From positions 25,240,764 through 25,304,763 of the forward strand of contig NC_090129.1 in the NCBI RefSeq assembly GCF_040581485.1: DNA of 64,000 nucleotides, written 5' to 3'. Positions 26,401 to 37,806 of the stretch are shown here, in pieces. The notes beneath the pieces are model-generated. The model saw only the letters and a list, made by a program, of their open reading frames with translations. It ran no database searches and had not been told where the DNA came from. The number at the start of each line of letters is the position of its first letter. Positions within the stretch are counted from its first letter, which is position 1. Position numbers and translations under genes: made by a program. Source of the DNA: Linepithema humile. Its lineage: Eukaryota > Arthropoda > Insecta > Hymenoptera > Formicidae.

Positions 26401-28226
26401 CTATGTTTCGATGCATATTGGGATATAATTGTCCAGTTGTTTGTTGTAGATTAATGATCCATCGCTCCTTTTTTATTTGTTTTTCTCTGGAAAGTTAAAT
26501 ATACATAAAATGTTAGATTCAATAAAATTTTTTATTATTTATCTACATTTTACCCATACATTGCATATCTTTAGCATTGGATATAGCCTAAATTCTCATA
26601 TATTAGCAGTGAATGATATATCATTGGATAAACAAAAATTAGAGAAACGTTCTTATTTGAAAAACATGACAATCTTAATTTTATTTCATCATAAAACTTA
26701 GAAAAACTTTCTATTTTACTGTTTAGAAGCGCATTTTATAAAGAAAAACATTATTTTAGATCCTGATTTGTATATAATTTGTGTATAATAACTTAAAAAC
26801 ATACCTAAGTTTTTGTTTACACCATATTTTAATCTACATTTATGAACGAGTTTAGATACTATTATTAATATTTATTTGGAGATCATTAATAGAGAATTCA
26901 TATTACTTTACTATTTTATATAACAAAGTATCTAATATTCTATAAATGAATAGTAATTATTATTTTATAATTTATTTAAACTTATTAAAAAAAATCTTTA
27001 ATATGTATAAGGTCTCTATAAATATTCTCACAAATGTATGAATATTTAATCTATAGATTTCAATCTTAAGAACAAATATTAATATCAGGTATGATTTTAA
27101 AGTGGTTTTATCTATACGACTATAATAGATTGCATTAAACATGAAAAAAATAAATTTTAAAATAAGAGCACAAAAATTGGTCTATTGTTTAAAAAAATTA
27201 TCAAACAATAAATTTAAATATAATTAAATCAATTCAATGTTTAAAGAATCATTTTAGTATATGCAGTAGTGAAACCTATTCAAGATCTACACAAACATTG
27301 GAAATTAATTAAATTAATTACTATCTAATATTACCAAATACGTACGGCTTCAGGACGATTCATATTTCGAAACTACGAAGTGTTTCTGAAACAACTACCG
27401 ATAATTAATCAGTACACCAATAAAACTTGAGCCATTAATAATGCCTAATAATTAACATATAGAAATTTATACGTTCCTCATCTCATATCCATGTAATATA
27501 ACAAAAGCAGCAAAAATGTTTTTCAGTCTTTTAGAGCTTGATAGACTGAGCGCGTCATCTTGCGGAGAAATTACAAATTATAAAATTCGTTTATTCACTG
27601 TCAGTTTTAAAGAACAAATATTTAAAAAACGAATAGATTATTACTTTTTTCACACAAATTAAACCAGTAAAATATATTGTAAAAATAGAATATTTATCAA
27701 TTTTTGTAGCATTCTTTATAAATAATTACAAAATATATTTATACAGAAACTATTTTACATAGTGATGCCAATTATCAATAATGTATTTATGTACATCACT
27801 TAATGTAGCACTAATAATAAATATTTATATAATTGTATATGACATATATAAAAAATTTTTAACTTGTGAATAATAGTTTGATAGAGTACTATTTTAAAAA
27901 ATCTGTTTAAAGAAGAAAGATTTTTCTTCTTAATGTGTCAACCATGTACTAAAAAAATAATCATATAAACACATTTATTAATTATTATTTGAATAAATCT
28001 TGATTCTCTAATGATAATGAAAAGCAAAATCTCAAAATAGCATTTGTGGCGCTCTCTGTGACCATAAAGCGGAAGTAGTAAAAGTTTTTTATCATTTGGT
28101 TATAGAATTGATTATTTTATGATGCATTTAAAAAAATTTACCCGCCATTATTACTGAAACAAACATATATAATCTTAAAATAAGTAAAAACTATTATCTA
28201 TTAATAATTACATACATAAACCTGTC
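26401..28226. other. AT-rich non-coding DNA
   Basis: The sequence is very AT-rich, with no frame of interest and no obvious repeat structure. It ends where the left inverted-repeat arm begins. Confidence 0.6.
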
Positions 28227-29272
28227 ATCGAGATCATCCCAGTTAACAGCGACACTTGGCCAAACACTTTATTTGGCATTCCCAATACACGCACATTCGA
28301 AAAACTACGAGTAGCTATTTATTTCAACCGTCACAACGTCACAAATTATGACAACTCGTACAAAAATTGCGTCAGAGAATCGATTTCAACCAAGAACACG
28401 TTAATCATGTCAATTCGCGGCAATTACTGTGATGCAGCGTTTTCCTCGGTACTCCCGATAATCGCGTACACGTGTGATTCACTTTCCACCTGTTTTTAAA
28501 ACCAGCAGATAAACGATAAACCGGGAGCAGCTAATTGCTTCGATCGTCAACCTGCCATTTGCCGTGCACTAACAGAAGAGCATCAGTATGAACGTAGCTA
28601 TTGCAGCGCGCCAACATTATTGATACATTCAATTCTTTTACGATACTGATCTTCCGAACTAACTTTAATTTTCATAAGATCTAACCTCGAAATAAAAACG
28701 CATAATATATTCGCATTCAAATAAATATGTTGCAAAAACTTGAAGGTTTTGCATATAAAACGGGAAACTAAAGATAATAATTGTAGCTTTCTAACAATAT
28801 TTTCTTTCATACATAAGATGCTGCGGAATTAAGAAATGACAAACTTTAATGTTTTTTTGTTACTCAAATATTGGAAAAAGTATAATTTATATAACTATAA
28901 AATTTTAAGACAAATATATATACATACTTGATGATAATTATACATCAGTTGTATTTTCGAAGACGATATTGATCAATACCAATGTAAATTGCTACTTTCA
29001 CTCGAAACCGCGACTTTGATGATTGTGCGTAGGTAATATTTAATGTGTTACAATGAACGTTCGATACTTTATGAAAATATTTGCAATAATTTTTATGCGC
29101 GAGATTCACTTTTATAATTATTCTCTGTTTTACACCGAATTTTATCATATCTCAGAGAGCATATTCACATGCACATATTCGTTTCATATACGTTTAGGAA
29201 ACGTAATGAATATGGTTGCATTCTGTTTCGACGCTTACGCATTGTGAGCGCTCATGCTTATAAGCGCTATTA
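28227..29272. repeat. left arm of a ~1-kb inverted repeat flanking the zinc-finger gene
   Basis: Read in reverse complement, this stretch matches 34548-35615 nearly end to end. The outer edge shows GATC and CCCAGTTAAC matches and the inner edge shows CTTATAAGCGCTATT matches. I judged identity by eye: more than 95 percent in the best parts, with scattered substitutions and small indels. Short open frames occur at mirrored places in both arms (28598-28810 here and 35017-35229 there, 70 codons). High nucleotide identity alone explains their similarity, so I do not call them genes. The inner end carries the palindromes GAGCGCTC and GCTTATAAGC. The arm may be a long terminal repeat of a DNA element or half of an inverted segmental duplication. 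Confidence 0.9.
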
Positions 29273-30695
29273 TTTTTTTATAAGAACAGTACTATATTAT
29301 ATGTATATTTAAACTGTTGTTGGTGTCTTTTTTTATAATATATTAAGCATTTATGTAAAAGTATCATAAAAATCATCATTAATAATAATATTAATAATAT
29401 TAATAATAATATTAATAATATTAATGCAAATTACTCACTATATTGTATTATTGTATATATGATCTCACTATATTGTAAAATGAAATAGATATTGTAAAAA
29501 TACAATTTTTAACTATATTATGGGAAATTAATAAGCCACACATTTAATGATAATAAATGTAATGATGTATATTTAACAACTATACATTTGGGATTTAAAT
29601 ATCTGATTACTAATAAATAAATACATACATGTAGAGTTTATTCTAGCGCAATAAGTTATAACTGTTTTCTTATCTCTGATTAAAATGAATTTCTTTTGAG
29701 TTGCACACACACATGTTCTTAAGTGATAAATATCATCACGATATTTTTATATAATTAAAAGTTTCGTAACGGAAACTCTTAATGTACATTATATTTGATA
29801 ATTCATAAAAATAATAAACAAAATTAAAAGATTATACTATAATGCTGTGACACGATATGAATATGTTATAAAATGATTATATCAAAAGAGAAAATACTTT
29901 GTAATCTTTCTTCTTCATTAACAGTTTTAGTTCTAAAAAGTACGATCGCACTTTTGCTTTTTCATGTCAAAAACTACAACTAAACCTACATTGCAGTACA
30001 AGTATAGTGCTTATTGACATTTTTCGATATGAACAGAAGCATGATCACGCTGTTTGTCAATTTTTGTATGTTTTTATAACTGCCTTCGACACTCAAATAT
30101 TATATTCTTTACTTTTATCATAATTTATTATTACAATAGATTTCAATTATTTATTCACACAATTGTGATTAATTCTCAAATGTTTAAAAATTACGTATTT
30201 AAAAAAAATAAAAAGATGATATAGGATATTTCCGAAAATATAACAAAAATAATAATTATATTTTTGTAACAAATAACTATTTTATTTCATAATTTCTGAT
30301 TATTATTTTAATTATTAATAAAATTATAATTACAATTTAATTATAATTCTATTGACATTAAAGTTGAATGAAAATTTGAGAAATATAAAAAAAGTACTTA
30401 TAGTTTATTGTTTTGAAAACATAACACTTTCGTACTTTTATGTAGCCATCAGATATTTAAGTATTCATCATTTATATAGAAAATATAAGTGAAAAATATA
30501 TCTTTACAAATTTTATCTCATCTGCGATAATTTTATGCATCTGCAGTTTTAATTAAACTAAAGCATAAAGAAACAAAATGGCTGTGATCATATATACAAG
30601 CAAAGTAAGAATGATTGCTAATTATTATTTATAATCTATTACTGCACATTATTAGCTCTACTTTATACATTAAATGTAGGATTAAAGTTGTAGGA
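29273..30695. other. AT-rich spacer and probable 3' flank of the zinc-finger gene
   Basis: No coding sequence is seen. The gene's 3' untranslated region must lie in the right part. A minus-strand AATAAA occurs at 30291-30296, roughly 400 bp past the stop codon, and an ATTAAA at 30548-30553; either could be the polyadenylation signal. A TTAATA-type trinucleotide repeat is at 29379-29425. Confidence 0.5.
29379..29425. repeat. (TAA)n / TTAATAAT microsatellite
   Basis: An imperfect run of TTAATAATA units inside the inter-arm spacer. Confidence 0.85.
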
Positions 30696-31140
30696 TTAAA
30701 GCCGGAATAGAGTATCCTCATTCTCCTTCTCTGATTCGACTTGTTGCACTACCTGTGTAAAGTCCTGTGGTAAAAGCACTTGTTCTATAAGTACAGTTTC
30801 AGTATCCGGTTCCTCCGTTATGGCGAGAGGATCTTCCTCTACAGAGAGAGAATCCTTCAATTCTTCTTGAAATAAATTCCTCGTTTTCGACGCAGCATTT
30901 TTTCTCCTTTTTTCTCTAGGCCGGTTTTCATGTACTCGCATGTGTCGTCGCAAGTCATATCTGCCAGTGAATTCCATTGCACAAATCTCACATTTAAACG
31001 GCTTGCTGCCCGTGTGATTAAACATATGTCTTCTCAATGCCGCACTAACCGTAAATGATTTTCCACATACATTACACACATATGGTTTTTCGCCTGTATG
31101 CAATAGTGCATGATCTTTCAAAGTAGCACGTTGATTAAAG
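30696..31140 (-). CDS. zinc-finger gene exon 4 (finger 8 end, fingers 9-10, acidic tail)
   Basis: The acceptor TTTTTTTCCAG precedes 31140. The exon completes finger 8 and encodes fingers 9 and 10, then a basic segment (RPREKRRKNAASKTR). A Glu/Asp-rich tail follows, ending ENEDTLFRL and a TAA stop. The acidic tail could act in transcriptional activation, though that is an inference. Confidence 0.9.
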
Positions 31141-33812
31141 CTGGAAAAAAATTTGTTTTAATATAAATATTAACATTATTATTAACATTCTACAAGAATC
31201 GTTATAAAAAGATGTAATTTTTAAATTTTTCATAAAAATTTTACATATTGAAATATTATTTAGAATAAAGAAATTACTTGAATAGTGCATTAGCATTAAT
31301 TTTGTTATCTATTTTTTTGTCTTTTAAATTATGACAATTATCAAAATCTTTTATAAAAAAAAGGATTAATATTTAACTCAATTGCATCTTATTTGGAACG
31401 TAATTTTATTCATTTTTATTAATTTTCTTTTTTTAAAAAACAAAAATATGATTTAATTTCTATTATTTACATCATATTCTATTTTTTGAGTTTGCCTATT
31501 TATAATAAATAAGAAATACTTGTGCTACAAACCTTTTGCCACAAGTCTCACATGTATAATTGCGTGGATTTGAATGTATTTTCATATGGTTCAGAAGATT
31601 GCCCTTTTGTGAGAACGATTTTTTGCAAAGCTCACAGATGAAAGGTTTTTCACCAGTGTGTACCCGCATATGTGTTTCCAATGTACGATTGTTGGGAAAA
31701 CGTTTGCCGCAATACTTGCATGGATACTTGGGTAGTTGTAGGCCTTGAGGATCTAAATGACTAATCAGATGCCGTTTGTAATTACCTTTGTGATTGAATA
31801 CACGCGAACACTGATTGCAGATAAAGGGCACATCCTGTAGATGTATTGTTGCATGAGATTCCAGTTCTGATCTGGTTTTGAAACGACGGCCGCATTTGGC
31901 GCAGCGATGCCGTGGAAATTCGGAGTGGCATACCATGTGTCTCTTCAGATACCTCTTTTTGGTATACGCCTTTTTACAGATGAAGCAATTATATGGAAAC
32001 TCACCGGTGTGCGTTTTCACATGTGCTCGTAGCTCCCGATAGCTTTCGCAATCCTTTTCACAGACCACACAAAAGAATGGACCACTGCTAGGCACATGAT
32101 TATCAACAGTGTGCAGCAATGCACTTGTTAATTGATCGAAATTCTGTAGACACAATGTGCATTGGTATTCGATCCCATTGTCCTGCTTTACCTCCTTTAT
32201 CCGTGTGACTGCATCGTTTACACTGCCTAATACATTGTCTTTAGCATCAATGTAATAATCAGAGTCACACTCATCGCTGTCATCTGCTTTTGTTGATTGT
32301 TCGTCAGTCGAAATGTTCTCGTTGCACTTGATTTTTTTATCTTTCTTCTGTATTATATTGTCATCCTTGTATTTCCAATAAGCACGTTTATTACTTTCTG
32401 TCACATTGGCATTTTCTGAACATTTCACTTGATTGGCAACACATGTATTGCTTAAAGTTTCTTTGTTTTCCTGTTTAGATAAGATTTCCACTACAGGAAC
32501 AAATATATTATCAGTATTATCGATTTCTTCATATTCCTGCGCAGATGCTAACATGTTTTCTGTAATAGGCTCGTTTGTAGGATTTGGTATATACAATATT
32601 GTTATATCTTGTGATTCGAGTATTTTTGAAATTTCCTTTGGCATTCTGGACTTTTCAAAATCAATATCTGTTTGGTCCTCGCTAGCTTTTTGTATAAAAT
32701 TATAAAGATCATTTAATTGTAAGTTACTCTTCTCCTCATCTCTGTTTTCTTTTACCAATTGACATGTATCAAAGTCATCTTGTTGTTCCTCTTTAACTAT
32801 TTTATTTTCTATTTCAACTTCTGTATTTTCAAAAGTATCAGCACTGTGTTCAAATTTCATATTATTTACCAATTCCAAGGATTCATTTACTTGCATAGTA
32901 TTATCTTCATTACTCTCATCAATTAATTTTATTTTCTGAAAGAAAAAATAAACTCTTTAATATTCTTTAAGACACTAATACTCTGTTATTATAGAAAAAC
33001 AAGGATAATCAAACAAAATATATAACAAATCATCTTTGGGGCATTAATAATTCTTATCTGTTAATCTTGCTATATGACATTAATCATATTCAATATCTAT
33101 AAATTTACATGTATAACTCATTTAACACATTCAGATAATTGATTACAAACTAAGATCAAATTAATATAATTATTAATTTCTATTATTCTTATATATATAT
33201 CTTAATAATGCATACTTGATTTTCAAGCATCATCCTAAATTTCTTATCTGACTCTTGTACTTGCAGTTTGAAGTTATACAAAGCATCAATATGGTAAACA
33301 CACTTGCGACAGAGCATACTAGGCAATCCATCAAATTTGTCAATCTGTTGATAAAAGTTAAAATTAGTATATTGCTGTTTGTAGCAATTTAATCATTTTT
33401 ACTTTTAGTTTTGTAAGATAAGTTAAATTTTATTATTTCTTAATGCATACTAAAACAATTAGTTATTAACCAGTAATTATCAATTATAATGTAATAATTG
33501 AAAATTGATTAATTATGCCGTTTGTGAGTATGATTAGCTATTTGCTTTAGTTTTCCTAAAAGATAACTAAAGGTTACGTGTATAGGTTAAGTACGCATTT
33601 TCGTATTTTCTTGCATAAATTACTGCATTGTAAAATCGCGATAATCTAAAATAAAGAAGCTATTTATTTACCTGAATGGACGTGAGTTCCACAAGTTTGT
33701 ATGGTAAATTAATCACACTAATAACCTGTTCGTCGTACATGGGCAGCATCTCGCTGCCTTCTTTCATACACGTACGGCATTTATTTGTGAAAGAACTGAT
33801 TTCGGAGCTCAT
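30696..33812 (-). CDS. ZAD and ten-finger C2H2 zinc-finger protein, four exons, 705 aa
   Basis: This is a probable nuclear DNA-binding regulator. CDS exons on the minus strand are 33672-33812, 33216-33344, 31533-32935 and 30696-31140. All introns follow GT-AG. The first two junctions are phase 0 and the third is phase 2, and the spliced length of 2118 nt stays in frame. The N-terminus is a zinc-finger-associated domain (ZAD) with its cysteine pairs at residues 12/15 (CRTC) and 59/62 (CRKC). ZADs are known dimerisation modules of insect zinc-finger proteins. An acidic, Asn/Glu-rich linker follows (about residues 91-345). Ten C2H2 fingers begin at cysteines 349, 379, 407, 435, 463, 496, 524, 552, 580 and 608, several joined by TGEKP-type linkers. 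A basic stretch near 632-646 could be a nuclear localisation signal, and the tail is acidic. I chose the start MSSEISSF because ZADs begin near the N-terminus; an in-frame ATG at 33887 would add 25 residues. The target DNA is unknown, and I cannot assign an orthologue. Confidence 0.93.
31533..32935 (-). CDS. zinc-finger gene exon 3 (acidic linker and fingers 1-8 start)
   Basis: This exon encodes residues 91-557 plus two bases of codon 558. The acceptor is TTTCTTTCAG and the donor is AAAAG|GTTTGT. The first ~255 residues are an acidic disordered linker, followed by fingers 1 to 7 and the first half of finger 8. The intron cuts finger 8 between its cysteine pair and its histidines. Joining to exon 4 restores TCGKSFNQRATLKDH, which supports the choice of donor. 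Confidence 0.9.
33216..33344 (-). CDS. zinc-finger gene exon 2 (second half of ZAD)
   Basis: This exon encodes residues 48-90 (IDKFDGLPSMLCRKC and onward), between the acceptor CAACAG and the donor CAA|GTATGC. It is only 129 nt. It supplies the second ZAD cysteine pair, Cys59 and Cys62, followed by the helical HIDALYNFKLQVQESDKKF segment expected in this domain. Confidence 0.9.
33672..33812 (-). CDS. zinc-finger gene exon 1 (first half of ZAD)
   Basis: This exon encodes residues 1-47, from ATG (MSSEISSF) to the donor CAG|GTAAAT. It holds the first ZAD cysteine pair (Cys12, Cys15) and the conserved-looking segment ending VELTSIQ. It ends in phase 0. Confidence 0.9.
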
Positions 33813-34151
33813 AATACTGATAAATCGAAACTTTAGAAAAACAAAACAACGATAAACGTAAGAAGATATTACGTGATTTTCACGCAATGTATATGTTTTA
33901 CATTTCGCGGTGGAACAGTCAAGCTCTGCTTGGATTCACAGCTTGTCAGTTGTCAGTGATGCCAAATTTGAGACGCAAGAAGCAAGCAGGATGAGTGGAG
34001 GGAATATCGCACACATGCGCAAGCCACATGATGCCATACATGTAAGCTGCGCTTCGGCTAGCTTCGGACATTAGAAAAGAGCAGACATACTATTTCTGTC
34101 TCTACTCTTTCTTACCGACCAGTAACGAAGGTGATGTTGTCACATCCCTTA
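33813..34151 (-). promoter_or_regulatory. 5' flank of the zinc-finger gene
   Basis: Only about 340 bp separates the start codon from the palindromic element at 34152. The promoter and 5' untranslated region must lie here, or in or beyond that element. An in-frame upstream ATG at 33887 exists. I see no TATA box at a convincing place; the region 33905-34100 is GC-richer than its surroundings and may be the core promoter. Confidence 0.35.
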
Positions 34152-34291
34152 TGCCCATATCAGACTACACATTGAAAATTGAAACTTGACCAATCAGGAC
34201 AAAGAACTTTTAGCTCCTTTTGTTTTGATTGGTCAAATTTAAATCTTTAATCTTCAATTTTCAATCTTCAATGCGTAGTCTGATACGGGCT
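34152..34291. mobile_element. 140-bp palindromic MITE, TTA target duplication
   Basis: The element is self-complementary over nearly its full length. The ends read TGCCCATATCAGACTAC and, in reverse complement, AGCCCGTATCAGACTAC. The inner sequences TTGACCAATCA and TTGACCAATCAAAACAAAAG also mirror each other. TTA flanks both ends (34149-34151 and 34292-34294). A 3-bp TTA duplication is known for PIF/Harbinger elements, so that superfamily is the best guess. The element has no coding capacity. It lies just upstream of the zinc-finger gene. Confidence 0.8.
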
Positions 34292-34547
34292 TTACTTAAT
34301 TGCGTTCAGAAACTACACCCGTGATCACCCAATCTCCCAAAACGCCGTTCAAAAACCAACTGAGAGTACGTCAACACAATCTAACTATATTTTTTTAATA
34401 AAGATTATAATCTTCATTGGTGTTGTAAATACTATAATTAAATTTTCTTCCTGATGTTTTGATATTGCTTACATTTGCTTACTAAGGTCAAAAGAAACAG
34501 TTCTTGTAAACATCGTATTAGCGCTTACAAACAAAGAAATAATTGAA

Positions 34548-35615
34548 AATAGCGCTTATAAGCGTGAGCGCTCACAGTGCGTAAGCGTTGAAACAAAATG
34601 CAACCACTTCATTACGTTTCCTAAACGTATATGAAAGGAATATGTGGATGTGAATATGCTCTCTAAAATAGTTACGATATGATAAAATTTGGTGTAAAAC
34701 AGAGAATAATTATAAAAGTGCATCTCGCGCATAAAAATTATTGCAAATATTTTCATAAAATGTTGAACGTTCATTGTAACACATTAAATATTACGTACGC
34801 ACAATCATCAAAGTCGCGGTTTCGAGTGAAAGTAGCAATTTACATTGGTATTGATCAAGATCGTCTTCGAAAATACAACTGATGTATAATTATCATCAAG
34901 TATGTATATATATTTGTCTTAAAATTTTATAGTTATATAAATTATATTTTTTCCAATATTTGAGTAACAAAAAAACATTAAAGTTTGTCATTTCTTAATT
35001 CCGCCGCGTCTTATGTATGAAAGGAAATATTGTTAGAAAGCTACAATTATTATCTTTAGTTTGTCGTTTTATATGCAAAACCTTCAAGTTTTTGCAACAT
35101 ATTTATTTGAATGCGAATATATTATGCGTTTTCATTTCGAGGTTAGATCTTATGAAAATTAAAGTTAGTTCGGAAGATCAGTATCGTAAAAGAATTGAAT
35201 GTATCAATAATGTTGGCGCGCTGCAATAGCTACGTTCATACCGATGCTCTTCTGTTAGTGCACGGCAAATGACAGGTTGACGATCGAAGCAATTAGCTGT
35301 TCCGAGTTTATCGTTTATCTGCTGATTTTAGAAGCAGGTAGAAGGCGAATCACACGTGCACGCGATTATCGGGAGTGCCGAGGAAAACGCTGCATCACAG
35401 TAATTGCCGCGAATTGACATGATTAACGTGTTCTTGATTGAAATCGATTCACGCATCTCTGACGCCATTTTTGTACGAGTTGTCATATTTTGTGTCGATG
35501 CAACGGTGAAATAAATAGCTACTCGTAGTTTTTTGAATGTGCGCGTACGAGTGTCGGGAATGTAAAATAAAGTGTTTGGCCATGTGTTGCTGTGTTAACT
35601 GGGAACGATCTTGAT
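34548..35615. repeat. right arm of a ~1-kb inverted repeat flanking the zinc-finger gene
   Basis: This is the reverse-complement partner of 28227-29272. The inner end begins with AGCGCTTATAAGCG, which contains the perfect 12-bp palindrome CGCTTATAAGCG, followed by GAGCGCTC. The outer end stops near GTTAACTGGGAACGATCTTGAT. It is about 20 bp longer than the left arm because of small indels. No transposase frame is present in the arm or between the arms. Confidence 0.9.
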
Positions 35616-37338
35616 TAACCGTCGTTCGATATCCGTGTTTGTAAAGCAGGTAAATACTGAAAGTATCGGAGCGGAACATCATGCGAGCTGTAATGTCATT
35701 AACGGCAATACGATTCTTTATGCAACTTGATAAATACATAACTCATGAATGAATGAGTAATAGCAAATGAAACGTGATATACGATACATGATTATTGTAG
35801 TCCTAATTGCCGTTCTCATCAAAAATGAGTGCATTATTCGATATCACCTATTAAATTTTCAAATATAATTCGCTTATGCGTTAAATATGCAAATTATCAA
35901 ATGGTATGGAGCAATTACCGGAATTATAATACATCTATGAATTATGACGTTGACTTGCAAATTGCGATTGATTGCGATTACATCTTTCAACGGTCTTTAC
36001 ATATGAACATTATATATATTCTTCATGTTCCAAATTTAAAATCTCGCATGATTTATGATATTTTATATTCGTTATATTCAAAGTTCCGCGGACATCAGAT
36101 ATGTTAAAGAATATTGCGATAGTATGCAAATTGTTACACAATCACTAGTAAACCATACTTTCGTAATTTTTTGTTTTTTATTCAGTATTTTATTATTTGG
36201 TTTTTTTGTTTTTAATTTATGCATAGTAGGATGAAGTATCGGATATAATAAATGAAGCAAGCATTACACCGTCAATTAGTACGGTTAATTAGTACAAGAT
36301 TTCCCAATCGATTAACTGGGTTGCTCGATGTTCCGTATTTCTCCGTACTTTCCGAAGCGACTCATGCGCGTAAATAAATATCGGGAGTGGTGCATTAATA
36401 AAGTATCCGGCGACTATGATATCGCATTATTATTATTATCTGCGTGAATGTGATTATCTGCGTTTTCCGTTTACTTTGTAATGCGTATCAGTCGAAACAA
36501 CCAAAGGAAATGCATCTATCAAAAGATAGCAAGTAAAATAATTTTTTTATTTTCTTAATATTTTTATTTAATACTTTGCATTTATTCTCACAGTTTTACC
36601 GTAATTTATTTATTTGCATGACACTAAAATTTATTTAATATGCTGATTTGATATTATTATTTCATAGCTGCTACATCATTGCAATCTTTAGATTATTTGT
36701 TGGAGATTTTTAAAACACAATTTTCTATACCAACAATGTAAATTATTTTTATAGTATTTAATAAATATATTTATAAAAAATTGTTATAGTTTATGTATTA
36801 TTCTTTTTATTTTATTTTTTTTTAATAGTAAAAGATATTGTATGAATTAGTGCATAAAATATAAGCATTTGAATATAAAGTAGAAGTATAGATCGTTATA
36901 TTAATTTTATGAAGAAATATGCACAGATAATATAGTTACAAAATTAAACCAAAGTTATACCTTCATAAAGAAAGGAATAATATAGTTAGTCATAATTAAT
37001 ATTCAAATTCTTTTCAGAAAACGCTGACAACGCAGTGAATACAGCAAAAATGGAGCAGTTGTGTTGGTGAGTGAATGCATTTATTATATCTATTATAATT
37101 GATTATTTATTTATAATATACACGATGTTTATTTTATAAATATTTATTAAGAGCAATTGTGAGTTTTACTTACAAATTTACGAAAAGCTGCAACACATTA
37201 TTGCTCTAAGAATTACATATTAATTATTTTAATTACGTGTAATAAATAACTAAAAATAGTAATAATAGTAAGTTATAATTTTTTATTATTATATCATAAA
37301 ATTAGTTTTATTGCCAAAAGTTATTTTTTTTACTTAAA
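35616..37338. other. AT-rich non-coding DNA
   Basis: No exon is recognised. Short frames such as 35829-36107 have AT-rich codons and no domain features. Part of the span (36280-36440) is a little more complex, without a named feature. Confidence 0.5.
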
Positions 37339-37806
37339 CTTTGATATCATTTTCGCAATGAGGATAAACTAGAAATTGAGATGCAGCTTTGTTGAACCTT
37401 AAAACACAGATCATTAATGATGTTTAATACGAAAATAAATTTTTTAATATAATAATCACGAGCAAAAATCTTTGAATTTGTGCTATTATACTTTATATTA
37501 ACAACTAATTTATTCTTTTGCTTTTTGTACATCATATAATAAAAAGTACTGTACAACAGTAGTCTTATAAAATTATAAGATATACAAAAAGTGAAATAAT
37601 GAACTAGTTACTAGTATAAAATATAATATTACAAATCTAATAGTTTTCGCTCGTGATTATTATGTTAACAAATTTATTTTTTATATTAAATATTATTAAT
37701 AATCTGTTTTAAGATCAACATTCAAGATTAATATTCTAGTTTTAGGATTTAACAACTCTCATTTTCCAGTTTGTCCTCATTGTGAAAATGATGTCGAAGT
37801 CAAAGA
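37339..37806. repeat. degenerate palindromic element, MITE-like
   Basis: The left part (from TTTGATATCATTTTCGCAATG at 37341 to the ATAATCACGAGC stretch near 37465) matches the reverse complement of the right part. The right part runs from GCTCGTGATTAT near 37648 to TTGTGAAAATGATGTCGAAGTCAAAG ending at 37805. Identity is moderate, with indels. The central ~180 bp is AT-rich and partly self-complementary. The structure resembles an old MITE or foldback copy; the target duplication was not resolved. Confidence 0.65.

Noticed and set aside
28598..29148. Short open frames (70 and 67 codons) repeated in both inverted-repeat arms, also at 35017-35229 and 34679-34882
   Set aside because: The arms are nearly identical at the DNA level, so the shared frames need no coding selection. 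The translations are AT-driven and show no domain.
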